Positions 1-10,477 of a stretch of 64,000 nucleotides of DNA are shown piece after piece. The notes beneath the pieces are model-generated. The model was not told where the DNA came from and searched no databases. It saw nothing but the letters and a program-made list of their open reading frames with translations. The DNA is taken from the NCBI RefSeq assembly GCF_001039355.2, contig NW_019773603.1, forward strand, positions 69,894 through 133,893, given 5' to 3'. Each line of letters opens with the position of its first letter. The stretch's first letter is position 1. This stretch comes from Lingula anatina (Eukaryota > Brachiopoda > Lingulata > Lingulida > Lingulidae). Position numbers and translations under genes: made by a program.

Positions 1-476
1 TTTTTCTACACTACAAAACAAGCTGTTAGGATATCTGACTCGCAGACAATGCCTCGGCATATCCTTTACAGCCAGGTATACTGTTCTATATGCTTTGCAG
101 TATCCCCTTTTATGTCTAAGTATTCTGCTCATCAAACCTTATCCAGACCTTTAAATAAACACAAAACCCAAGCCTTAAAATCCGAAATTAGCGAAATAAA
201 ACTTTGCTGCAATTTCGAAGCAATATTGCTGCATAGTCAAACTTTGCAGAGTCGACAATGAGTTAAAAAAGAAGAAAATGTTGCTTCTTCTTTGCATCAA
301 TACTGCAAAAAATACTGCAATACTGCAAATTTGCAAGAAGGAACTGCTCATCTACTTTTCTTGGATTTCATAAAATGATGCTTTAAAAAAGTTGTATATA
401 TTTATTTTCCGTTACACCACAACATAGATAAATGTAATAAAATATATTTATTCTTTGTTGTTTTCTGATATTTCAG

Positions 477-479
477 ACG
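477..479 (+). promoter_or_regulatory. Putative 3' splice site of a 5' UTR intron, copy A
   Basis: A T-rich tract ending in TTTCAG at 476 lies three bases before the start codon. The same arrangement occurs ahead of copies B, C and D (exon starts 10475, 17207 and 32392). It suggests that a non-coding first exon lies upstream; a CCAG/GTATAC junction at 75/76 is a possible donor but is unproven. Confidence 0.5.
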
Positions 480-3400
480 ATGGCCCTGCACAAGAATTAC
501 AGCATTGTTACTGTTACTGCCATTGCTGCTGTTGCTCTTGCTGGAACATTAGGAGCAGTTCCCATCTCTAAAAAAGCAGCACCGGATGTGGGGAAGGTGG
601 GTATTCTGACTTCACGTACGTACGCTTATTTACAATAATATATATTTTTAATATCTTCTATCAATGATACAATTGCTTGAATTATATTTTTTTACTTCTA
701 TTGAGATTTATTTGTTTTATGATAAACTCACAACACTGTGAAGTTTCCGAATTTCAGTGACGTTACAATACGGAATCGACGTAATAAGGTTTCGTTTTTC
801 AGAAGTACCACCTTCAGAAGGGCGTCAAAAGAGAGAATGAGAATGTCCAAGTCAATGTCGAAGACAATGTCACCGTGTACAACTACATGGATGAGCAGTT
901 CCAGGTCGCCATGGACACCTCAAGGGTGAGAAAAAACAGCTTTAACTTAATTAAGTAATCATTTTATTTCAAATAATTAAGAAAGCTTATTTTGCTTGTA
1001 CTATATCTAGTACCCTAGTTCTCAGGTAACACAGATTACGTCCCCACAGGTTTATATATTAACTGATTAAACAACCAGCACGCGTTAAGAAAACGTTCTA
1101 CACTGACATTGTTCCATGTAACGTTGCCAGCGAGTTCTGTTAACGTATAGATGTTGATGAAATTTGCAAATTATACGAGCCGCAAGCGCTTTAAGCTGTT
1201 TAAACTACGTGTACACTTGGCGGCTTATTGTTGTAGGGCTTAGTTTGCGACCAGAGAGTTGCGAATTTTAAGGCCTTCAGACTGTTCGTATACACCCGAA
1301 TTAACCAACTTATCTGTAAGCTTGTGATGAAAAAAATTAAATAAACTATTATGCTGAAAAAAAAAGAGCCATGCTCTAGTGTTCTGGTGAGTAATTTGTC
1401 TTCTGCGTTCTGCAATGATCTCCTGTAGACGGTGCTGCATGATTTACTACTGTAAAAATTCTGGTTTGTGGAATATTGTTCCATGCTTTTAAAAAGTTTG
1501 ACCGAGTTGGTCGCGATCCTTCGGAGGCTTATTCTCCTTTGCATTGCACATTTGCTAATTCATGTCACAGACGTTCAATAGGGTTTATATCAGGGCTCCA
1601 CCTTTGTTTCTGCAACAAATCACTCACATAGACACGTGACTTTCAACAAGCACATGCCGTTGCTATTTTTTTTGTAAATTTTCAATTCAATAGACATTTT
1701 TATATCTATTTGAATCACATTAGAACATCACATTTAAGGGGGTGCTTGTCATAAGTTTGGATAAATGGTATATCTTCACTGGTATTTTATATTTTACATA
1801 ACATGAGTGATATTAAATATGGTATTTGGAATAAAAAGTACAGTTTATCGCATTTTATAATTTGATAATTTGCCGAATATAATCACATGTACCAGAATGT
1901 GGGACAACCTTTTTGACCAAGAGAATACATCCCAATCAAATTGTTCACAAGGTCAGCTACCACAAGAGTAAATAAATCCAGCTGTTGAAGAAATGAAGTG
2001 TTAACATTTCCTTTGAATTGTACTTCACGGTCGTCTGCTCCTATTCACATATGAACGCCAATATTATATATATATATATATATATATGTCAAAGGCCCGG
2101 ACCAAATCTAGTCCTATGCATAAAATGCCCAGACCCCTTGTTTATTACGCCCTGTCTGGGCCCATTCTTTATGGTGTCTTTGCATTGTTAACAGCATAAT
2201 GGGCGAGTTAAGTGACCAAGTTAATTGGCCAAGCTGCCAGTTTGTTTGTATGGCATGTGCAGGGGATGTCTTAGACCAAGGCACATATTATGATACTTAC
2301 TGGTGTGACAAATGAGATTTACTTGTATTTCATTACCTGTGATTTGTAATCTGAGGATAACACTTTTAAAGATGTTTAATGTTCAAAGGAAAGACATGTA
2401 GATTGATTTTGTAACATTTACTAAAGAAATGGTAAATTAAAGGTGGGCTTCATTTGTTAGTGTGTGAAAAAGGTCTTTGTATTATCTGCATTTTCTAAAT
2501 GATAAATTACAAAGACCTTTTTCAAACTTTTCTTTTACGTTTAAAATAATAAGGGTAAAGGATTAAATATAGGATAAGGAATAAATTGGTATCATGCTAA
2601 TGTAACATACATTAGTTTTTATTAGTTTTAACAAATGTATCCTAATGAATCGACTTTATCAGTGTTCTAAACTGGCATAGATTATGATGTTAATAAAAAT
2701 ATATTATAACTTTAGGGAGTTTTTTATAGCTGTGCCTGCAAATAGAACAAAGTTTTGCTATTAATTCACACCTTTCTCTGTAATTTATCCTTAAGAAAAT
2801 GCAGAGATTTTCCTAAAAGGTCAACAAAACAAAGGGCAGACTTTTTCCTATAATCTGTATAAAATCTAGATAACTAAAATAACACACTTACAAATGGAGT
2901 CCACCTTTAATTTAACATTTCTTTGGTAAATGTTACTTAATCAATCTATATGTCTTTTCTTTAAACATTAGACATCTTTAAAAGTATCATCCTCAGATGT
3001 ATTTTACAAATCACAGGTAATGAAATACAAGTATATCTCATTTGCCACACCAGTAAGTATCATAATATGTGCCTTGGTCTTCTGAACATGCCATACAAAC
3101 AAACTGGCAGCTTGGCCAATTAACTTGGTCAATTAACTCGCCCATTATGCTGTTAACAATGCAAAGACACCATAAAGAATGGGCCCAGCCAGGGCGTAAT
3201 AAGGTCTGGGCTTTTTATGCATAGGACTAGATTTCGTCCGGACTAGATTTCGATATATATATATATATATTGAATTTTTTTTGGTTTCAATCAGCACAAA
3301 GATATTATAGACGTATTATTGAATAATAGATGTCGGAAAAACCTCACTTTCAGTATTTGCATGATAAGGGGTTCCAATACCTTTAAAGAATCCCTGACAT

Positions 3401-4366
3401 TAAATCCAAAGAATTTACCTATGTACTACATGTAGTATGGGCTCTTTTTGCAAACAGGTATGCAATTAACACCTAGAAATTTGCCTTGTTGGGTTCATTT
3501 CAGAGTCTGATTATTTACAAGATGGAAATAAACAACACGTATGCCTGTTTCTTGACTCCAATGAACACATCTGAGGAGGCTCATGGGGTATTGATATTTA
3601 TTCATATTTTTAAACATTCTTAAACTACTGAAAACATGTTTAAATAAGTGGTGTATAACATATAGAAAATGATTTTGAATTAGATAAAACATAACGTAAG
3701 ATGTAATAGCTTTTAATAACAAAACATTTACAGTGACATACCTGTGTTATATAACATAATATAACATAACATATAACTTTAAACACTTTGCTTTCAGAAC
3801 ATCGTAGCAAATATGTCAGATGAAGAAGATGGCAATGATGATGTCCAAATGAACGTCTTTTTCATCGCCTCCCAGATCAAGAACAAAACAATCCTTAGTC
3901 CCAGTGCTCAGGAATTCTGCAGGGATCTTGATGCATACTGGCTCACTCAGATGGACAACAACACTGTACATATAGATGGCACCAATACGCAATACCCAGA
4001 AGGTACGCACAAAATAAATCTCTGACAATTAATCATCATTACTTGCAAAATGTACAGTGACGTCAGAACGGTGAATCAGTACAGTGGAATTATTTTTTCT
4101 TTATGTGTAGAATGAATAGGGGATTATATCATATTATAACATATCATATTTCAGGAGATGTCCACAATCGCCAGAAACGCAACTACTGTGAATTTCATAC
4201 ATGTAAGATACGTAGATGCGGCGATATTTGGGATAATGGTTGGAAGAGGACTTGTGTGATAAGATCTCGTTTTACTTGTGTAAAATGCATAGGTTATAAT
4301 TGGATGCTACGTCTTCCTTCTACTCTAAGACCTGGTGATACTATAGAGTATCCATCTGATGTTTGA
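480..4366 (+). CDS. BRICHOS-domain secreted peptide precursor, copy A
   Basis: Five coding exons: 480-596, 803-925, 3504-3587, 3798-4002 and 4155-4366. All have GT-AG boundaries, and together they give a 246-aa protein. Residues 1-26 form a signal peptide with a hydrophobic core (IVTVTAIAAVALAG). About residues 50-155 fit a BRICHOS domain: the first conserved Cys is residue 95 (ACFLTPMNTS, like the CYV-PLNTS motif of the family) and the second is residue 149 (FCRDLDAYWL, like the C...P-YWL end of BRICHOS). There are several N-glycosylation sequons (NVT, NNT, NTS, NKT). RQKR at 182-185 is a furin-type site, followed by a 61-aa peptide with six Cys. In known families the BRICHOS part acts as an intramolecular chaperone for the aggregation-prone peptide. 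An antimicrobial role is inferred from this architecture; another secreted effector is possible. An upstream 5' UTR intron is likely because TTTCAG ends at 476. Confidence 0.88.
1390..1622 (-). pseudogene. Tc1/mariner transposase remnant in intron 2, inverted
   Basis: On the minus strand this stretch encodes a decayed version of the Tc1-family segment around the final catalytic region (W-SPDINPIERL-HEL, compared with the usual SPDLNPIEHLWDEL) and the C-terminal tail (HRLQEIIAERR). It carries stops and frameshifts. The same remnant occurs in the matching intron of copy B at 11,640-11,905 and copy C at 20,280-20,505, but there it lies on the plus strand. Confidence 0.7.
2088..3252. mobile_element. 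Foldback element with about 370-bp inverted arms
   Basis: Arms at about 2088-2466 and 2886-3252 are inverted copies of one another. Both begin with a motif around ATCTAGTCC and run through matching GGGCCC, AATTGGCCAAGCTGCCAG and CATTACCTGTGATTTGTAA blocks. The roughly 420-bp loop contains a smaller hairpin (AAAGGTCTTTGTA with TACAAAGACCTTT, about 2468-2525). TA runs flank both sides, and unit B lacks the element at the same place (about 12,350), so it inserted into a TA site in intron 2 of copy A. No protein is encoded. Confidence 0.85.
4181..4363 (+). other. Predicted mature peptide of copy A
   Basis: This is the sequence after RQKR, 61 residues. The six cysteines follow C-x4-C-x4-C-x11-C-x7-C-x2-C within the first 36 residues, which carry about +5 net charge (five Arg, three Lys, three acidic). 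A less cysteine-rich 25-residue tail follows. The Cys spacing is identical in copy B, which argues for three disulfides. I do not recognise the fold. It is longer than the two- or four-Cys hairpins of arenicin-type peptides. Confidence 0.7.
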
Positions 4367-4397
4367 TGGGTTCTGACACCCCAAAATCCGCCACTTT

Positions 4398-4403
4398 AAT
4401 AAA
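4398..4403 (+). terminator. Poly(A) signal, copy A
   Basis: AATAAA lies 32 bases after the stop codon, followed by a GT-rich stretch (TTGTGTTTGTCC). The same block follows copy B. Confidence 0.75.
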
Positions 4404-5155
4404 TGCGGTCGTCGCCGGCCAAATTTTGAGCATAATACTTGTGTTTGTCCTTTATTGATACTTTCAAGTATGCTATCTAAGAGACAAAAAGATATTTACT
4501 TGTATTGCATGTCAAATGTTTCCCTTGCGAAAATTCCCTATATGATGCTATAGCATTCCTAAGATTAGAAAGATAAGTGTATATTTAGTCAGTAATCACA
4601 TACAAAGGAAATGGGTTTGCTATCCGGGTAAAATGTATAAAGTGTAAGGTCACAATTTACTGTTGCTAATAATATAAATGTTTAACTTCTTATTATTACA
4701 TGATTTGTTAAAATAAGCAACAGCGGTTGGATGAAAATGCTTTAAACATTTCTGAGTCCTTTGAAAGTGAAAAGTCTGCAGTTAATCAGTTATAAATTTA
4801 AAAAAAACTGAACACCGAACACTCAAGATTTATTTGTTACTCAAAAGAATTTATGTAAGGCCGTAAATAAGTTCTGAGCGAAGTCTGACAATATTCTTAA
4901 TCAGTAATAAATTTTAAAAAGTACCATTTGCAGGGCGGGTAAAGTCAAAAATGATAGTTTTTCAGTTTTTTGCTTCTTATCAATCTGTGTAAATGTAAAT
5001 GGCACTTACAGAGGGGAGATCAAGACCAATGATTTTACTACACGTAGATGTCACATCACCACATCTCAACACTTGCAGTCTTCTTTAGTGGCACGTCAAT
5101 ACCACACTGATTGCAAATGTTAAAAAATCTCACTTATACATTTGTAAAAGTTTGA

Positions 5156-5157
<2 letters not shown>

Positions 5158-5214
<57 letters not shown>
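5158..5214. repeat. (TA)n microsatellite
   Basis: Uninterrupted TA dinucleotide run of about 57 bases in the spacer after copy A. Confidence 0.95.
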
Positions 5215-5217
<3 letters not shown>

Positions 5218-5234
5218 GACGTTGCTTCTGTACA

Positions 5235-5497
5235 CAGGGGAGGATCCAGGATTATTTGAAGGGGGGGGCGTCCGCGGATGCGAAGCCCCCCTCTTTCCCC
5301 CCCTCCCCCTTGGCGAGGGGTTCGGGGCTCTGCATTTTGGTATTTTAGCGGGTGAACGGTGTCATTTGGTATGATTTAGAACTATGATTCAGCTAGTCAA
5401 AAGTCTAATTTCAAAGGGACCATTTGTGTGATTTTTTTCAGAAAAAGAAGGGAGAGTCAGGACCCCCACCCCTGAGACCCCCCTAAATCCACCCCTG
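5235..5497. mobile_element. 263-bp MITE-like insertion with CAGGGG termini
   Basis: Imperfect terminal inverted repeats, CAGGGGAGGATCCAGG at the left and its counterpart ending CACCCCTG at the right, bound a GC-rich non-coding insert. The related sequences at about 25,160 and 36,415 read straight through the site (CTTCTGTA-CAGG), so it is an insertion. A TAC trinucleotide on each side may be the target duplication. Confidence 0.65.
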
Positions 5498-8400
5498 CCT
5501 ACCAGGCCTCATCATTATCACTATAAATAACCAATTAAAGTAGCCATCAATGTAATCTGCAAACTTCTAGTGACAATTGCTCTCATGGGACGAAACACAA
5601 TCTTATGTGGAAAGCTTTACAAGCATGGCGACACACCACAATCCTGAGGCGCGCCTGTATGTAAAAGCACAATATCAGAAATGCGTATACCCACTTTCAC
5701 ATACTAACTTCTGTATAATAATAAAATTTAAGATCCAACTGCATAAAAATATTGGAAATGTCAGTTCATTTAGAAGCTTTAAATAAGGTTTATAATGGTA
5801 TTAAAAGCCTAACTGTAGTCTCTTAGTAATATCCTTGCACATATATTTTCTTGTCCACGTGTTCTATAATGTTGTGCATGCACAAACTGAGGACATTGTC
5901 CACGCTTCTATTGCTTCAATCTATATGCAAATTGAAAAGAATCTAGTGTCTCTGGTAAGGTTGTTTTAATATATACGATAAAACCAGTTTCACAAAAATC
6001 GGACTTGGAGTCCACACGCGCAGCCGGAGATGGTTCAGACACTTTTAGACTTCGGCACAGGGATGATGGTAGTTGTGTTCCAAGATCGAGAAACTCACTG
6101 AGAGTGCAGCGATAGGCTGTACATATCCGAGGAGTTAAAACCTGGAGTTTTTTCTTAATACTTGCTTTGAAATTCGTACAGGGTCCCATGGCCAGATTTG
6201 TCAGTTTGCTTCAGCGTAATGACATGACAAATCATCACCTAATAATTATGAGTTGAAAGTGTTGATGAGAAGGATAAGGTCTTGTAAATATGGCGCACGC
6301 CTTCCACTTGGGCACAGGTTATTCTGCATTGTTCAGTCTACAACGAGTTTATACAGGTACTTTCTAATAGATTGATACCAAATATTCAGATAAAAGCACC
6401 GCTATAAGGCTGCCTACCATAAACCTATGATTATCTCCCGGGAGGAGCACTACAGATTTCGTCGGGTGCAAATTATTGAGAAAAAATTAAACGCAGATGT
6501 TAGTCTTTTGGGGAAATTGCATTACCAAATTTCTTCAAACACAATTGACCTGTGTTTAAAACAAAGAAAGGGCATTCAGAAGTACGCATCCATGGGCCAA
6601 ACTATAGGACTATTGCAGTGTACATTACAGTGTATATAAGAATCCATACCTGACCCTCCTAGGTGTGCTCCCCCCGGGTTAACGGGATGTTTTAAACAAT
6701 ATCAACTCTGTAGTCACAGCGCATTTGGAAAATTGTGGGCAGCATTACCAGGCGTTTTTCTACAACATAAACGGCCCTACAAGATATACAGGTAGGTTGT
6801 TATATTTACCTTAGTTCTGAGTATTGCAGTATGTGCAGCCATTTGTAAAAATGATAAATCTATGCAGCAGTTTTTCATGTTAATGGTTAAAATGTTTTTG
6901 AACTCTACGGAATATGTCTAGTTTTATTTTACATCAGTTTTGCATTGGAGTAGGAAGTACTGATCATGTATTGCACGCGTATCTTTTATACTTAACTCAC
7001 ATATTCAACTAAAATCTGGGCTTTGATAGTGTCACTGAACATGGAGAATCTGTGTTGTGATGGTAAATGAAAATAAACTCGTGATAGGTTAAAAACATTT
7101 CCCAGCATGTAGGGTATTGCCCGAAATGTCACCGTTTGTGGTTTGGGGTCATGGGTAATTTGACTGGTCGATTGGTGGTTTCAGGATTAGTTCTCAAATC
7201 CAAAGTACAGTCTTACCTCGTGTTGCAAAATATTTTTGTTCATAAGCTCTATAAAAATAATCAGGGACCATTTCCACAGATATTTCGTTCAATCTATCTA
7301 CCTGGGGAGTCTCACTAAATTGTTATCAAACTAACGGGCTTAAACGTCTGTCAGGCCTACTAAAACTGTTAGGGGGTAATTATTTTTACCCCTAGCTGAT
7401 TCAGTAGGCGTGACAGACATTTAAGCCTCTTCACTTGAATCATTTTGTTTGGAATTTGAGTGAACAATTACTGAACTTATGTTGGAGTATTTGAATATTT
7501 GATTTTATATACATATAGATTTGATAAACAAAACTACCAATGTGTAAATACAACGATTATACAGGGTAAGTGCTCCACTTGAACAATTAGTCAATGAGCA
7601 GTCCAGAGTCATTTGGGTGACCTGTTCGAACAGAGGGCGGCCTGTCTTGCAGCTGGAGGACTTGTTAAAATCCTGGCAGTTGGATGGCCTGTTTAACTTC
7701 TCAGTGTATCCTTCTAAAATCATATGCACTGCAATAACTAATGTAACCGAGCTGAAAGAGTACCAGTATTTTAAGCTTTACACCGAATGCATATTGAAAG
7801 ATATAGCTCTTCCATCAATAGCCGTGTGTTTGTTTTACACTCTACGTAAATGACACTGTTGCTTGCCATAAGTGGATTTCTCAGCATTCTCTAAATGACT
7901 AGCAAACCCTTAATACCAGTAGTCATGTTGAAACTAATATTATTTAGATATATATTGAGATATAATTAAATTGATGGAAAATAGTAAGTAAATTTATAGT
8001 GTAATGAGCATTAAGTTTGATTACATTCAGTTCCATGTATATAGGACAGGTTGCATGTCAGCTATAAAAGTTCATTTAAAATGTAAATTAAGTAAACGTA
8101 TGAAATAGGAGGCAAAGAGATATACAAAAATAGTGAGATGGACAGCCATACATAGAAAGAGTCTTGCAGTTATAGATAGTTCTGCAGAAATTAACCATGT
8201 AGTAGAAAATGATAAATGCCTGTCTCAGTTTTCTTATTGATGAAAACCAATAACAAAAACCCCTGAAAAACCAACCGACTTGATTCTTACAGTATAGGAT
8301 ACCAGACAATGCCTAGACGTGTCCTTTAGGTATACTATATATTGCTCCAGGTAAACGTTCAGCTAGCGAACAGTCCAATCCTTTCAGTACGTCATTTGGG

Positions 8401-8712
8401 CTACCTGTTCGAACATGGGACGGCATGTCTTACGACTGTCCGGCTTGATAGAATTTTACCGACTGGATGGCTTAAAAGTTAAAATTCTCAAATTGACTTT
8501 CTATGATATGATTTAAAATCATGGACACTGCTATAGTAACTGCACCCTGAACACATTTTAAGCTTTATGCCGACTGCAAATTAAACATACCAGTATATCC
8601 CTTCCATCTTTAACCGTTAATTGTTTTTAAGCGGGTAACGCACAGCTGCATCTGTTATGATTGTCATTAGCAGGCCTCTTGACATTCAGAAGGGATCTCT
8701 CTAACTTCAGAC

Positions 8713-10069
8713 AAACTACAATTAAGAGAATTAATTGTATTTATGTAGCAAAAGGTTTGTTTTAGTGGTGCTATTAACTTTTTGGTAATACATCAACGTT
8801 TTGTTTGGGTCTTGTGTCTGCACATTTTGACCTTAAGTAGTTGACCAAGACAAGGTGATAACAGATGTCCAGGGTTAAGGAATGTCTTAGCTGCTGTGTA
8901 TCAAGGCACACACAAGTATAATCTATGAAAGATGTTTTGGAGATTAATTCCATCGAGCTGCATTCAGTGAGAAGTCATTCAGCTTTGTAGCTGCGGATAT
9001 ATTTACCCGCAGTTTTAGCAGCTACACTGTATTATTACTTACGTTTCTTTATTGTTATTTGTACACCCTCCACCCTCCCCTACCACCTGCCTTCATCCTT
9101 GTGGTGTTTTTAACACTTAGACTTATTTACTTTCAAGCGGCACCTGTGTGACATAATTAAGGGGGGCACCTATTTGGACAGTGCCACTTTGCCTCTGGTA
9201 GGCCTGCTAATCAGAGGCATATGAGTTCAGTTATTCAGGAGACAGTTAATGCTCTCCCTCACTTTTCTCGTAAAATTCACAACATTAAGAAGTGCATTAT
9301 TCAGGAGTAAAAATTTTGAGGTGATGTTTGGTAACTTATTCAACCCCCCCCCCCCCCCAATTTTTTTTTTCTCTTTCCATGACTAATGAAGCAGATTTGA
9401 GCATTGGCTCAATGTAACATGGTTGTATTTATGCTTGTTAGCTATAACTCATTTGGCACATTAATTAGTCATTTCAGATTATCTGGTTATCATTTGTTTA
9501 TTGATATATATCATACATGTGAGATTATTACTTTAAAACTATAGTTAGGTAAATGTACTATGCAGGGCATATGTGGCAGTACGTAGGCCAAGAGAGACAA
9601 CTCTATGATTGGGCTGTCAGAGCAATGAGGAAACCTACGTCCCCGTCCTAAAAAGGTAGGGGTTGCGTAGCTCGCTCTCAGCCTAGGCCGGCTTTAGAAT
9701 GTGCCTTTTGCCTTTTATTTTCATTTGCGCCAACCATTTGCGCCAACTTTTTGCTCCTATAGCTGTTGTGATTTCTCATATTTTTCATAAGCCTTTTATT
9801 TTCATTTCCGCCAACTTTTTGCTCCTATAGCTGTTGTGATTTCTCATATTTTTCATAATTAATCCTGGTTACATTTCATAAACTTACTTTATTATTTTTA
9901 TATTTAGCACTTATATAGTTTGGGGGATGTTTATTATCTCCCCAGTTTTGTAACTTTGTATCTTTTTAGTTTTGGTCATTAATAAATGACAATTTCAGTC
10001 ATATGGACTTATCTTACTTAATTTGGAGCAAAAACAGAGCTTCGTTGTGCTTGTGAACATTTGGCTACA
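8713..10069. mobile_element. 1.36-kb insertion between units A and B
   Basis: The unit-to-unit junction reads ACTTCAGACTG-TTTTTT at 16,870 and nearly the same at 32,010. Here it is split by 1.36 kb absent from the other junctions. The insert has no open reading frame of interest. It holds a C15-like run near 9343 and a tandem pair of about 70-80 bp (9710-9789 and 9791-9857, sharing GCTCCTATAGCTGTTGTG). I see no clear terminal repeats, so its class is unknown. Confidence 0.5.
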
Positions 10070-10477
10070 TAAATGTTTTTTTTCTACTGTACAAAACTAG
10101 CTGTTAGGATATCTGAGTTCCAGACAATGCCTCGGCACATCCTTTACAGCTAGGTATATTGTTCTATATGCTTGACAGTGTCCCCTTTTATGTCTAAGTA
10201 TTCTGCTCATCAAAACTTATCCAGACCTTTAAATAAACACAAAACCCCTTAAAATCCGAAATTAGCGAAATAAAACTTTACTGCAATTTTGAAGCAATAT
10301 TGCTGCAAAGTCAAACTATGAAGAGGCGGCAATGAGTTAAAAAGAAGAAATAATTTTCCTGGATTTCATGAAATGATGCTTTAAAAAAGTTGTATATATT
10401 TATTTTCCGTTACACCACAACATAGCTAAATATAACAAAATACATTTATTCTTTGTTGTTTTCTGATATTTCAGACG

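Larger units (their letters stand above)
1..8712 (+). repeat. BRICHOS tandem unit A
   Basis: First visible repeat unit of the array. It opens with a block starting at the first base (TTTTTCTAC then a CTGTTAGGATATC motif) that recurs near 10,078, 16,875 and 32,018 ahead of the other copies. The gene occupies 480-4366. The stretch 4620-5560 resembles the start of the transporter-flanking segments at 24.28 and 35.5 kb. The stretch 5560-8712 is non-coding and closely matches 14,040-16,868 of unit B. Within the unit a diverged direct repeat of about 250 bp occurs at about 7590-7830 and 8366-8620; it recurs in unit B and ahead of copy D. No other gene is supported in the unit. Confidence 0.8.

Noticed and set aside
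1200-1544. 114-aa minus-strand frame
   Set aside because: It reads across the reversed Tc1 remnant and intron 2 of copy A; not a gene.
5908-6189. Minus-strand frame similar to 14228-14635
   Set aside because: The two duplicates shift frame relative to each other, so the frame is not maintained.
7640-7660. Possible tRNA B-box (TGTTCGAAC)
   Set aside because: It lacks the leading GG of GGTTCGA, and no cloverleaf arms or A-box are seen around it.
7617-7853. 78-aa open frame with an equally long partner at 15767-16003
   Set aside because: Both lie in duplicated spacer. Differences are mostly amino-acid changing, there is no signal, domain or splice context, and the same block recurs in degenerate form at 8366-8620 with stops. 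Chance open frame in a recent duplicate.
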